DNA of 64,000 nt from Poriferisodalis sp965204125 (GCF_965204125.1 NZ_OZ241968.1:2480001-2544000), one strand, 5' to 3'. Positions 7,473-16,253 are shown, numbered from the stretch's first letter. The notes: generated by a model not told the origin, from the letters alone. Translations and numbers: made by a program.

Positions 7473-9424
7473 GCGACGCCCCGGGAGCGCTGACAGCGCC
7501 CGCGCCGAGGCCGCCCGCTGCTGCGAGCGCGCGGTCGCGGTTCTGGATGCGAATGTTCCGCAACCCGCTCACCGTGGCGGCGATGGTGTGGGTGACGCTG
7601 CTGCTGCTGGCGTGGCTGTGGCCAGGGCTGCTGGCGCCCTACGACCCCTACGCCGGCGACGTCACGCTGACGCGCACGTTCGAAGGCCCGAGCTGGGACC
7701 ACTGGCTGGGAACCGACGGGACGGGGCGCGATCTCCACAGCCGCGTCGTGCACGGGGCGCGGTTCGCGGTGAATTCGATCCTGATAGCGATGCTCGTCGC
7801 CGTCGGGCTCGGCGTGCCGGTGGGCCTGTTCTCGGGCTGGCGAGGCGGTCGCGCCGACCGCATCGTGATGTGGATCAACGACGTGCTGTTCTCGCTGCCG
7901 ATCGTGCTGCTGGCGATGGCGGTCATCATCATCTTGGAGCCGAGCCTTCCCTCGGCGATGCTCGGCGTGGGCATCGCCATGGCGACACGGTTCGCGCGCC
8001 TGACCCGCGCGGTGACCCTCGCGGAGAAGGAGGAGCTGTACGTCGATGCCGCCCGTATCACGGGGCTGTCGCCGGCGACGATCCTGCGCCGCTATATCGT
8101 GCCGAACCTGCTGCCGTCGCTCATCGTGCAGGTCGCGATCATCTCCGGAGCGGTCATCCTCATCGGCGCCACGCTGAGCTTCCTGGGCATCGGCGCCAAG
8201 CTCGACGACCCCGACTGGGGCGTCATGCTGGCCCGGGCTCGCTTCGATTTCCGTCTGGAGGGGATCTGGCAGATCGTTCCCGCAGGCGGGGCGCTGGTGC
8301 TCACGGTGCTGGCGTTCAACCTGCTCGGCGACGGCATCCGTGACTCGCTCGGCCGTGATGCCGCCAACAGCTCGCTGACAGTTCCGCGCCAGGTTGCGCT
8401 GCCGCCGGTGGTGCAGCTTCACGCCGACGGCGCGGTGCTGTCGATCCGGGACCTCGCCGTCGGGTTTCCCGCAGCCGGCGGCACGGTCAACCGGGTGCTG
8501 TCGAACGTGTCGCTCGAGGTGTACCCGGGCGAGACGCTTGGCGTGGTCGGCGAGTCGGGCTCGGGCAAGAGCATGACCATGCTCGCGGCGCTCGGCCTCA
8601 CGCCCGCGCCCGGGTACCTGAGCCAGGGCAGCATCTCGTTCGACGGCCGCGAGGTCACGTTCCTGCCCGAGCAGGAATGGCAGGACATCCGCGGGCGCGA
8701 CATCGGCGTGATCTTCCAGGAGCCGGTTGCCGCGCTCAACCCTGCACTGCGGGTGGGGCGGCAGCTGGTGCAAACGCTGCTGGTGCACACCGACATGTCC
8801 AAATCACAGGCGCGGGCGCGGGCCGCCGAGCTGCTGGCCGAGGTGCAGGTTCCCGATCCGCAGCGGCGGCTCGATCAGTACCCGCACGAGTTCTCCGGCG
8901 GCATGGCGCAGCGGGTGGGCATCGCCATGGCGCTGGCCTGCGAGCCGAAGCTGCTCATCGCAGACGAGCCCACGACCGCGCTCGACGTCACTGTCCAGGG
9001 TCAGATCCTCGACCTGATGGCCGAGGTTCAGCAGCGCCACCAGATGGCGGTGATCCTGATCACGCACGACCTCGGCGTCATCGCGGACGCCGCCGACCGC
9101 GTGCTGGTGATGTATGCCGGCCAGGTGGTGGAGACCGCCAGCGTGTCGACGCTGTTCTCGCGGCCTCGCCACCCCTACACGCGGGCGCTGCTCGACACGA
9201 TGCCCCAGAGCCACCGCGGCCACGGCGACCTGCCGGTGATCGGCGGCGTCGTGCCGTCTGCTGCTGCGTGGCCGGACGGGTGCAGGTTCGCGCCGCGATG
9301 CGAGTTCGCGACCGAGCAGTGCCGCACGTCGGTGCCGCTGCTGGAAGCCGTGGGCACCGATCTGGTGCGCTGCGTGCGCCATGCCGAGTTCGAGTTCGGC
9401 CCGCCCGCGGAGACGACCGCATGA
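7469..9424 (+). CDS. Fused peptide ABC permease (DppC-like) and ATPase (DppD-like)
   Basis: One 651-residue chain carries two functions that are usually separate. Residues about 25-295 are a DppC-type permease with the EAA segment (AARITGLSPATILRRYIVPN). Residues about 320-600 are an ATP-binding cassette with Walker A GESGSGKS near 360-368, signature SGGMAQR near 476 and Walker B LLIADEPTT near 495. The C-terminal oligopeptide-ATPase extension has the cysteine pattern GCxFxxRCxxxxxxC plus a further VRC. The reading frame is open through the junction, so this is a real fusion, not two genes. GTG start overlaps the upstream stop; the stop overlaps the next ATG. Confidence 0.93.
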   Translation: MSDAPGALTAPAPRPPAAASARSRFWMRMFRNPLTVAAMVWVTLLLLAWLWPGLLAPYDPYAGDVTLTRTFEGPSWDHWLGTDGTGRDLHSRVVHGARFAVNSILIAMLVAVGLGVPVGLFSGWRGGRADRIVMWINDVLFSLPIVLLAMAVIIILEPSLPSAMLGVGIAMATRFARLTRAVTLAEKEELYVDAARITGLSPATILRRYIVPNLLPSLIVQVAIISGAVILIGATLSFLGIGAKLDDPDWGVMLARARFDFRLEGIWQIVPAGGALVLTVLAFNLLGDGIRDSLGRDAANSSLTVPRQVALPPVVQLHADGAVLSIRDLAVGFPAAGGTVNRVLSNVSLEVYPGETLGVVGESGSGKSMTMLAALGLTPAPGYLSQGSISFDGREVTFLPEQEWQDIRGRDIGVIFQEPVAALNPALRVGRQLVQTLLVHTDMSKSQARARAAELLAEVQVPDPQRRLDQYPHEFSGGMAQRVGIAMALACEPKLLIADEPTTALDVTVQGQILDLMAEVQQRHQMAVILITHDLGVIADAADRVLVMYAGQVVETASVSTLFSRPRHPYTRALLDTMPQSHRGHGDLPVIGGVVPSAAAWPDGCRFAPRCEFATEQCRTSVPLLEAVGTDLVRCVRHAEFEFGPPAETTA

Positions 9425-10470
9425 CCGTGCCGTTCCTCGAGGTCGAGAACCTGCACGTGCACTTCACCGGCCGGCAGCGGCTGTTCCGCGCCGCGATGCC
9501 CACCGTGAAGGCCGTCAACGGCATCAGCTTCGCGATCGAGCCGCACCGCACCTTCGGCCTCGTGGGCGAGTCGGGCTCGGGCAAGTCCACCGTGGCACGG
9601 GCCATCCTGCAGCTCACCGATGTGACGGCGGGCACCATCCGGCTCGACGGGGCCGACGTCACCCGTGTGCCGCGCGAGGCCGAGCTGGCATTCCGCAAGC
9701 GGGTGCAGGCTGTGCTGCAAGACCCGTATTCCTCGCTGAACCAGGTGCACCAAGTGCGCACCATCGTCGGCGACGGCATCACCCGCCATTTCGGCATCAA
9801 GCCGGGGCCTGAGCGCGAGCAGCGCATCGTGGCGCTGCTCGACGAGGTCGGCCTGGCCGACGAGTTCCTCGACCGCTACCCCTACGAGATGTCCGGCGGG
9901 CAGCGCCAGCGGGTGTCGATCGCGCGGGCGCTGGCAGTGGAGCCGGGTCTCATCATCGCCGATGAGGCCACGAGCGCCCTCGACGTGTCCATCCAGAGCC
10001 AGGTCATCAACGTGCTGCGACGGGTGCAGGCCGACACCGGCGTGGCATTCCTGTTCATCGGCCACGATCTCGACGTGGTCCGGCACGTCAGCGATGACGT
10101 CGGGGTGATGTACCTCGGCTACCTGGTCGAGCAGGGCGCCGCCGAGGGGGTGTACGACCTGCCGGCCCACCCGTACACCGAGATGCTCATCGCCTCGGTG
10201 CCGGTGCCCGATCCGGCCGCGCAGGCCGAGCGGCGAGCGCTGAGGCAAACCTTCAAGAAGGACGCCGAGCCGCCGAGCCCGGCTGCCCTGCCGGTCGGTT
10301 GCCCGTTTGCGAACCGCTGCCCGGTCGCAATGGACATCTGCACGGAGCTCATGCCCGAGGCCACCGCTGCGCGGCACGGGGGCTACGTGCGCTGCCACCT
10401 GCACACGAGCGGCCCGGTACTCGCCGGCGAGTCGGTCGTGCCCTACATCCGCTCGGCGTCGGCCGGGTAA
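9421..10470 (+). CDS. Peptide ABC transporter ATPase, DppF/OppF type
   Basis: Second nucleotide-binding subunit of the importer, 349 residues. Walker A GESGSGKS is near 48-55, the signature SGGQRQR near 158 and Walker B LIIADEATS just after. The C-terminal oligopeptide/dipeptide extension carries GCPFANRCPVAMDIC and a later VRC. This four-cysteine arrangement is known in related dipeptide ATPases and is associated there with an iron-sulfur cluster; cluster binding here is inferred. The ATG at 9421 overlaps the stop of the fusion gene (ATGA). The long upstream extension of this open frame lies inside the fusion gene and is not used. It closes the five-module importer operon. Confidence 0.95.
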   Translation: MTVPFLEVENLHVHFTGRQRLFRAAMPTVKAVNGISFAIEPHRTFGLVGESGSGKSTVARAILQLTDVTAGTIRLDGADVTRVPREAELAFRKRVQAVLQDPYSSLNQVHQVRTIVGDGITRHFGIKPGPEREQRIVALLDEVGLADEFLDRYPYEMSGGQRQRVSIARALAVEPGLIIADEATSALDVSIQSQVINVLRRVQADTGVAFLFIGHDLDVVRHVSDDVGVMYLGYLVEQGAAEGVYDLPAHPYTEMLIASVPVPDPAAQAERRALRQTFKKDAEPPSPAALPVGCPFANRCPVAMDICTELMPEATAARHGGYVRCHLHTSGPVLAGESVVPYIRSASAG

Positions 10471-10505
10471 GCGGTACCGAAAGAACCTGACAGACAGGAG
10501 ACCAG

Positions 10506-10580
10506 ATGAGACTTCCGGGACTGAGTTCTTTGCCCGCCGGCGCACCACCAATGCCAATCGGGGGGGGGGGGGGGGTCTGA
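10506..10580 (+). CDS. 24-codon leader ORF carrying a G16 tract
   Basis: ATG 10506 is preceded at good distance by CAGGAGACC, the best ribosome-binding site in this interval. The frame runs through a run of 16 G (encoding glycines) and stops at TGA 10578-10580. The downstream lipoprotein ATG (10600) has no recognisable ribosome-binding site. Removing one G would place this frame in phase with the lipoprotein. Adding one G would move its stop to 10601-10603, overlapping the lipoprotein ATG as ATGA. Translation has not been shown; the ORF may be a translational switch, or the tract length may be a sequencing error. Confidence 0.45.
   Translation: MRLPGLSSLPAGAPPMPIGGGGGV
10560..10575. repeat. 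Homopolymer tract of 16 G
   Basis: An uninterrupted run of 16 G lies 24 bp upstream of the lipoprotein start codon and inside the 24-codon leader ORF. It is the only such tract in the window. Runs of this length are unstable in other bacteria and are also error-prone in sequencing. Confidence 0.9.
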
Positions 10581-10599
10581 GCGTGACCCTTCCAGCGCC

Positions 10600-12249
10600 A
10601 TGAGGTCGCGTCCGCGCGCGTTCGCCGTGATACTGGCGGCGCTGGGTTTGCTCGGGGCGGCCTGCGGCGGAGGCGCTGGCTCGTCGGGAACGGCGCTGCA
10701 GCCGGCGACGACGCTGCCGTCGGGCGCCGACACCTCGCTCGGGGCCGAGACGGTGGAGGCGAATGCGCCGGTGAGCAGGGTCCGGTCGGGCATAGGGGCC
10801 GCGTCCGGCGCTCTGCACGCCGTCGGCGGCGACGTTGCCTGCAACGAGGCCGGCGCGCGGAGGGTTGCCTATGTGGGCGCCGACCTGAGCGAGACAGACC
10901 TCGTCGGCACCGGTGCGCTCACCGTCGAGGACCCCGTGCACGTGATGAGGGCCTACATCGACGAGCTGAATGCGCTCGGCGGAATACACGGCCGTTGTGT
11001 CGAGTTCCATCCTGTCCGGTGGCGCCTGGGGGACCCCATCGCCAGCTTCATCGACGTGTGCAACGAACTGGCGCAGGTGAACCCGTTGTTCTTCTTCAAC
11101 TTCCGGCTCTACGACTCGGGCCTGCAATGCACCACCTTCGGCACGCCCGTGCCCGAACTGGGGCTGTGGTCGTCGACGCTGGAGCAGACCATTCGCGACT
11201 CGGGCTACCTGCTGTACACCGACGACGGCAGCGTCGAGCACGCAGCGGCGCTCATCGCTGAAGTCGCCCTCGAGGCCGGCGTGCTCGATCGCGCCGACAG
11301 CGTCGGCGTGCTGCACGGCACCGGCCCGAGCGCGGGCCTGGACATCTCGGCGGTCGCAGACGTGCTGCGCAACGCAGGCCTCAACGTCGTGGCTGCGGCC
11401 GACATCCCGCGCGAGTTCAACGACCTCATGCTGCTGATGCCCGAGATGCAGGCACGTGTGCTCGATCCCGACCGGTCGGGCGCCGAGCCCGATCTGTCGT
11501 CGCTGCCGCCCGATGTCGGCTCATCGCTGGCCGAGGTCGAGCGCTTCTACGTCGATGCCGCGAGCCGCTTCCGAGACGCCGGGGTACACACCGTGCTTGC
11601 TTCCGCGTCGTGGGCCGACGTGCGCCGGATGATGCGGGCTGCGGAGATCATCGGCTGGACGCCCCAATGGCTGACCGGCGACCTGCAGGCGGCCACGCTC
11701 GCCACGACCGATGCGCCCGACCGCCAAGTCGCCAACTACATGCAGGTCAGCGCGCGTCGAGCGGCCGGCGACCTGGTGCCGCCGCTCGACCAGGGGTGCA
11801 TCACCATGCGCAACGGAGCGTCGGAGGCTGCGCCGTTCAACCACCGGCCCCACACCGACGCCTGGAACCTGATCACCTCGATATGCGACTATCTCGACGT
11901 GGCCTTCAGCGCGCTGTCGCGTGTGGAAGGCGGCGTCGATCACGTGTCCTTCTTGCACGCCCTCAACCGCACCGACTACGTCACCGCTCATGGCAGCCAC
12001 ATCACCTATTCGAGCTCGGACCGTCACGGCGAGGACAGGTTCAGGATTCTCGAGGTCGACCAGGGGTGCGTGCTGAACGGCTGGGGCTGCATGCGTGCCC
12101 TCACCGACTGGCACATGCCCGCCCACACGATGGCGCACGAGCATGTCAACCCCGAGGACATCCGCGATGACATGAACCGGATGGGCCACGACCACCGCGA
12201 ATCGTCAGTACCCGATGCGACCGCAGAAGACTCGCACGCCGACCACTAG
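10600..12249 (+). CDS. ABC-type branched-chain amino-acid-like substrate-binding lipoprotein
   Basis: Secreted receptor-like lipoprotein, 549 residues. A hydrophobic signal peptide ends at a lipobox-like LLGAAC. The body resembles type I periplasmic binding proteins (Peripla_BP_6 class): the AYIDELNALGGIHGRCVEF segment is the usual 'IN..GGI.G' strand-helix, and the WTPQWLTGDL region fits the second lobe. The last 45 residues are rich in His, Asp and Met (for example MAHEHVNPED and MGHDHRES), suggesting metal contact. No cognate permease is adjacent; the peptide importer upstream belongs to another class. The start lacks a clear ribosome-binding site and sits just after a G16 tract. The 3' end overlaps the sulfatase gene by 35 bp. 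Confidence 0.8.
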   Translation: MRSRPRAFAVILAALGLLGAACGGGAGSSGTALQPATTLPSGADTSLGAETVEANAPVSRVRSGIGAASGALHAVGGDVACNEAGARRVAYVGADLSETDLVGTGALTVEDPVHVMRAYIDELNALGGIHGRCVEFHPVRWRLGDPIASFIDVCNELAQVNPLFFFNFRLYDSGLQCTTFGTPVPELGLWSSTLEQTIRDSGYLLYTDDGSVEHAAALIAEVALEAGVLDRADSVGVLHGTGPSAGLDISAVADVLRNAGLNVVAAADIPREFNDLMLLMPEMQARVLDPDRSGAEPDLSSLPPDVGSSLAEVERFYVDAASRFRDAGVHTVLASASWADVRRMMRAAEIIGWTPQWLTGDLQAATLATTDAPDRQVANYMQVSARRAAGDLVPPLDQGCITMRNGASEAAPFNHRPHTDAWNLITSICDYLDVAFSALSRVEGGVDHVSFLHALNRTDYVTAHGSHITYSSSDRHGEDRFRILEVDQGCVLNGWGCMRALTDWHMPAHTMAHEHVNPEDIRDDMNRMGHDHRESSVPDATAEDSHADH

Positions 12250-13828
12250 CCCGTCGAGCGGCTGGGCCGGGCCGACTGTGCCGGCCGGGTCGAGGCCGCC
12301 GAATGTGCTGTTCATCATCACCGACCAGCAGCGCGCCGACCACGTCGGCTTTGCCGGCAACGACGTGGTGCGCACGCCGCACCTCGACTCGATTGCCGCC
12401 AGGGGGACGGTGTTCGACAACGCGTGGGTGGCCAACCCGGTGTGCATGCCCAACCGCTCGTCGATCATGACCGGTCGGATGCCCTCGGCGCACGGTGTGA
12501 TCTTCAATGACCGTTCGCTGGCTTGGGGCGCGAACACCCACGTGCGGCAGTTCCGCGAGGCCGGCTACCGGACTGCGCTGATCGGCAAGTCGCATCTGCA
12601 GCACGGCATGAGCCGCAACGCAGTCGGGGACACCGGCTTGCAGGCCGCCGTCGACAGCCCGTACCCGGCGGGGTGGGACACGCTGGAGCATGCGGAGCGC
12701 TACTTCGACGGCGAGCCGGAGTTTCCCGACGGCTTCTACGGCTTCGATCATGTCGAGCTGGCCATCGACCACGGCTCGCGCATCACCGGGCATCACATGC
12801 GCTGGGCGCTGGAGAAGGGAGCGTCGCCCGAGGCGCTTGCTGTGCCATACACGGCCGAGTGCCCGGGCGAGCGGCGGTACCGGGACTGGTGGCAGATCTA
12901 CCGCCCGACCTACGACGAGGAGCTGCACTCGAGTCGCTTCGTTGCCGAGCGCACGGCGGCGTTCATCGCCGATGCGGCGCGTGCAGGCGAGCCGTGGCTT
13001 GCGTGGGCGTCGTTCCCCGACCCGCACCATCCGATGTGCCCGCCGGGGAAGTGGTTCGACCGCCATCGGCCCGACGAGATGGTGCTGCCCCGTACTGTCG
13101 ACGATCCTCTCGACGCTGCGCCCGAACATCTGCAGCGTTGCGCGCGCCTGCATCCTTCCCGCCAGCAGTACTGGGTTCACCCGTGCGGCCTCGACGGCGA
13201 TCATGACCTGGCGCGTGCAGCGATCGCCGCCACTTACGGCATGGTGGAGCTGATCGATGACTGCGTCGGGCAGATCCTGGCCGCGGTAGAGCGTTCCGGC
13301 GCGCATGACGACACCATCGTGGTCTTCACGACCGACCACGGCGACATGATGGGCGACCACGGGCTGCTCCTGAAGGGCTGCATGCACTACCGCGGCACGC
13401 TGCAGGTGCCGATGGTGATCGCCAGCCCCGGTCGAGGCGCGAAGCGGACATCATCGCTGGCGAGCTCGGTCGACTTGGGACCGACGCTGCTCGACCTAGC
13501 GGGGCTGGCGCCCTACGACGGCATCTGGGGCGTGAGCCTGTCGCCTGTGCTCGACGACCCCGCAGCGTCGGTGCGCGAATCGGCGCTTATCGAAGACGAC
13601 ATTCCCGATTCGAACCGCTCGTGGGGCGACATGCCGACCAAGACGCGCACGCTCATTGCCGGCGGCATGAAGTACACCCGACATTCGACGGGCGAGGACC
13701 AGCTCTTCTGCCTCGACGACGATCCCGACGAGCTGACCGACCTCAGCACCGACTACCCGACAGTGCATGCTGCGATGGTCGGACTGCTGGCCGACGCGTT
13801 GATCGAGGCCGCTGATACCGCCCGGTGA
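12215..13828 (+). CDS. Type I sulfatase (alkaline phosphatase superfamily)
   Basis: Hydrolase of sulfate esters, 537 residues. The core begins NVLFIITDQQRADHVG with metal-binding Asp, and residues about 77-81 (CMPNR, then SSIMTG) match the CxPxR signature in which cysteine is converted to formylglycine. The DHGDMMGDHG motif supplies further metal ligands. No signal peptide is visible, so the enzyme is predicted cytoplasmic. ATG 12215 overlaps the preceding lipoprotein gene by 35 bp; GTG 12278 is an alternative that removes the overlap. A formylglycine-generating enzyme is not encoded in this window. The neighbouring alkyl-sulfatase-like gene suggests a shared role in organosulfate use. Confidence 0.93.
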   Translation: MRPQKTRTPTTSPSSGWAGPTVPAGSRPPNVLFIITDQQRADHVGFAGNDVVRTPHLDSIAARGTVFDNAWVANPVCMPNRSSIMTGRMPSAHGVIFNDRSLAWGANTHVRQFREAGYRTALIGKSHLQHGMSRNAVGDTGLQAAVDSPYPAGWDTLEHAERYFDGEPEFPDGFYGFDHVELAIDHGSRITGHHMRWALEKGASPEALAVPYTAECPGERRYRDWWQIYRPTYDEELHSSRFVAERTAAFIADAARAGEPWLAWASFPDPHHPMCPPGKWFDRHRPDEMVLPRTVDDPLDAAPEHLQRCARLHPSRQQYWVHPCGLDGDHDLARAAIAATYGMVELIDDCVGQILAAVERSGAHDDTIVVFTTDHGDMMGDHGLLLKGCMHYRGTLQVPMVIASPGRGAKRTSSLASSVDLGPTLLDLAGLAPYDGIWGVSLSPVLDDPAASVRESALIEDDIPDSNRSWGDMPTKTRTLIAGGMKYTRHSTGEDQLFCLDDDPDELTDLSTDYPTVHAAMVGLLADALIEAADTAR

Positions 13829-13896
13829 CGTGCCGACGATGCGCAGTCGAGTCCGTGCAGGGCGACGCGTGTGACGACAGCGGCTCAATGGAGGGG

Positions 13897-13933
13897 GTGC
13901 AGCCGGGGATCAGGCGATGATCCCCGGCTGCAC
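13897..13933. terminator. 16-bp perfect stem-loop after the sulfatase gene
   Basis: Arms GTGCAGCCGGGGATCA (13897-13912) and TGATCCCCGGCTGCAC (13918-13933) are perfectly complementary around a 5-nt loop; one further G-C pair extends the stem. It lies 69 bp after the sulfatase stop. No T-run follows, so it would be the T-poor type of terminator seen in actinomycetes, or an operator for a dimeric regulator. Confidence 0.6.
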
Positions 13934-13990
13934 CTACGTGCGCGACTCCCAAGCACGCGTTGAAACAATAACAAGTATTACTGTGGCGAG

Positions 13991-15325
13991 ATGGACCGTT
14001 CGGACACCGCCGCTTCGGAAGCACTGCGCTCGATCAACCACCTGTTCGCCCGGCAGTTCATCGACCTGACCGACCGGGTGTGTGTCGCCGTCGGCTACGG
14101 CGTGTCGACGTTCTCGTTCGTGCTCGGCGACACCGGCGTGGTAGCGGTCGATTCCGGTTCGCTGCCCGGGGAGTCGGCCGCCGCCATCGCCGAACTCCGG
14201 GCCCGCACCGACCTCCCGATCCTCGGCCTCGTCTACACCCACGGGCACCCGGATCACACCGGCGGCGCAGCCGCATTCCTAGATGAGAATCCCGACATCG
14301 AGATCTGGGGCATCGCTCGCTTCGGCGACGAGGCTCGCCGATTCGGCCGCAACGGTGCTCACGTTGCCCGCCAACGCGGGCTCCGGCAGGCCGGCTTCCT
14401 GCTTCCTCCCGACAAGCGCATCAACAACGGCATCGCGCCGGCGATCTATCCGAAAGAGGGGACGCTCGCACAGGGTCCCGCCGGTGGCCCCGATCCGAGG
14501 GGGCTGCCCAATCAGACCTTTGAGACTCGGGCCACCATCTCGCTCGGCGGTGTCACCCTGGAGGTGTCGTACAACCCCGGCGAGACCGACGACCAGATCA
14601 TGACGTGGTTCGCCGACCAGCGAGTGGTATTTGCCGGCGACAACATGTACCGGTCATTTCCCAACCTGTACGCAATCCGCGGCACCCAGTACCGCGACGT
14701 ACGGGATTGGTGCGAGTCGGTCGACCGGATCCGGGCGATGCAGGCCGAGCACCTGGTGCTCGGCCACACCATCCCGTTCTCGGGGGCGGCGCAGGTGGAT
14801 CGAGCGCTCGATGTCTACAGCCGGGGGCTGTGGCACATCTACGACCAGACCATCGCGGGCATGAACGACGGCAAGACCCCCGACGAGCTGGCTCACGAGG
14901 TGACCTTGCCGCCTGACCTTGCCGCCGATCCCCTGCTCGGCGAGTACTACGGCAACGTGAGCTGGGGCGTGCGCTCGATCTACAGCGGCATCCTCGGATG
15001 GTTCGACGGCAATCCGGCCCACATGAACCCGCTCCACCCTCGGGACCGGGCCGGTCGGGTAGCGGCGCTGGCTGGGGGTGTCGACGTGCTGTTCGAACGG
15101 GCGAGCGAGGCGCTCGCAGCGGGCGAGGCCCAGTGGGCTGCCGAGCTGGCCGACATGGTGCTGGCCCTCGGCCACCGGACACACGAATCACTCGTGCTCA
15201 AAGCCGACGCCGTCGACGAGCTCGCCTACAACATGGTGACGGCGACCGGTCGCAACTATCTCCACACCTGCGCCCAGGAGTTGCGTGCCGAAGCCGCCTC
15301 GCTGGTCGGCGACTTGAGCAGCTAG
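13991..15325 (+). CDS. Metallo-beta-lactamase-fold alkyl sulfatase-like hydrolase
   Basis: Zinc hydrolase related to SdsA1-type (type III) alkyl sulfatases, 444 residues. The motif THGHPDHTGG (H84, H86, D88, H89) is the zinc site. Later features are NPGETDDQ, FAGDN and VLGHT (third metal histidine). Residues about 290-400 match the alkyl-sulfatase dimerisation region (EYYGNVSWGVRSIYSGILGW and NPLHP). Full-length SdsA1 proteins are about 650 residues; this one stops before the SCP2-like C-terminal domain that binds the alkyl chain. There is no secretion signal. An AT-rich stretch (13960-13985) just before the ATG probably holds its promoter, but no clear -35/-10 pair was identified. Confidence 0.85.
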   Translation: MDRSDTAASEALRSINHLFARQFIDLTDRVCVAVGYGVSTFSFVLGDTGVVAVDSGSLPGESAAAIAELRARTDLPILGLVYTHGHPDHTGGAAAFLDENPDIEIWGIARFGDEARRFGRNGAHVARQRGLRQAGFLLPPDKRINNGIAPAIYPKEGTLAQGPAGGPDPRGLPNQTFETRATISLGGVTLEVSYNPGETDDQIMTWFADQRVVFAGDNMYRSFPNLYAIRGTQYRDVRDWCESVDRIRAMQAEHLVLGHTIPFSGAAQVDRALDVYSRGLWHIYDQTIAGMNDGKTPDELAHEVTLPPDLAADPLLGEYYGNVSWGVRSIYSGILGWFDGNPAHMNPLHPRDRAGRVAALAGGVDVLFERASEALAAGEAQWAAELADMVLALGHRTHESLVLKADAVDELAYNMVTATGRNYLHTCAQELRAEAASLVGDLSS

Positions 15326-15464
15326 GCGCCACCGGAGGCGCGCCACGAGCGGTCGTGGCCGGATTCGACTCCGCGCGTCCGGCAGACTGTCCCGACGACT
15401 GCGACTCGATTGGCGCTTGCCCTGCGGGGCACGCCGCTCAGCACATTTCGTTCGGAGGGGGTCT

Positions 15465-16253
15465 GTGTCCGGTCATTCCAAGTGGGCCACGATCAAGCAC
15501 CGCAAGGGCGCTGCCGACAAGGCGCGCGGGAAGCTGTTCGCCAAGCTGATCCGTCAGGTCGAGGTGGCCGCCCGCGAGGGCGGTGGCGACCTCGACGCCA
15601 ACGCGACGCTGCGGACGATGTACCAGAAGGCGCGCGACAACTCGGTGCCGCTGGACACGATCGAGCGGGCCATCAAGCGGGGTACCGGCGAGCTCGAGGG
15701 GGTGTCGTACGAGCAGGTCACCTATGAGGGCTACGCGCCGGGGGGCGTGGCCATGTTCGTGGACGTGCTCACCGACAACCGCAACCGCACCGGCTCGGAG
15801 ATCCGCAGCGTGTTCACGCGCGCCGGCGGCTCGCTGGCCGAACCCGGCGCGGTGGCGTGGCAGTTCGAGCGCAAAGGCGTGGTGGTGGTGCCTGCGGGCG
15901 AGTCGGCGCCCGATGGGTCTGCGGCAGCAGGCACGGTGCCTGACGAAGACGAGTTGATCCTGGTGGCGCTCGATGCCGGCGCAGAGGATGTCGAGCAGGA
16001 AGGCGATACCTGGCGGGTCACCGCCGCTGCGGCCGACACGATGGCGGTGCGTGAGGCCATCGAGGCAGCGGGCATCGCGGTCACGTCGGCCGATCTGACC
16101 TATGCGCCGCAGAACCTCATCGAGCTGACCAGCGTGTCGGAGGCCAAGCAGGTCATGGCCATCCTCGACGCGCTCGACGATCACGACGATGTGCAAGGCG
16201 TGTACGCCAATTTCGACATCAGCGATTCGCTGCTGGAGGCGATCGCCGGCTGA
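15465..16253 (+). CDS. yebC: YebC/TACO1-family protein
   Basis: Member of the YebC/PmpR (TACO1) family, associated with translation of difficult proline stretches and earlier described as transcriptional regulators. The GTG start is set by the canonical N-terminus SGHSKWATIKHRKGAADKAR and by the preceding GGAGGGGG. The family core (LRTMYQKARDNSVPLDTIERAIKRG and YEGYAPGGVA) is intact. Length 262 residues, slightly longer than usual because of an Ala/Glu-rich insertion at about 145-160. As in most bacteria it lies directly upstream of ruvC. Confidence 0.97.
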   Translation: MSGHSKWATIKHRKGAADKARGKLFAKLIRQVEVAAREGGGDLDANATLRTMYQKARDNSVPLDTIERAIKRGTGELEGVSYEQVTYEGYAPGGVAMFVDVLTDNRNRTGSEIRSVFTRAGGSLAEPGAVAWQFERKGVVVVPAGESAPDGSAAAGTVPDEDELILVALDAGAEDVEQEGDTWRVTAAAADTMAVREAIEAAGIAVTSADLTYAPQNLIELTSVSEAKQVMAILDALDDHDDVQGVYANFDISDSLLEAIAG

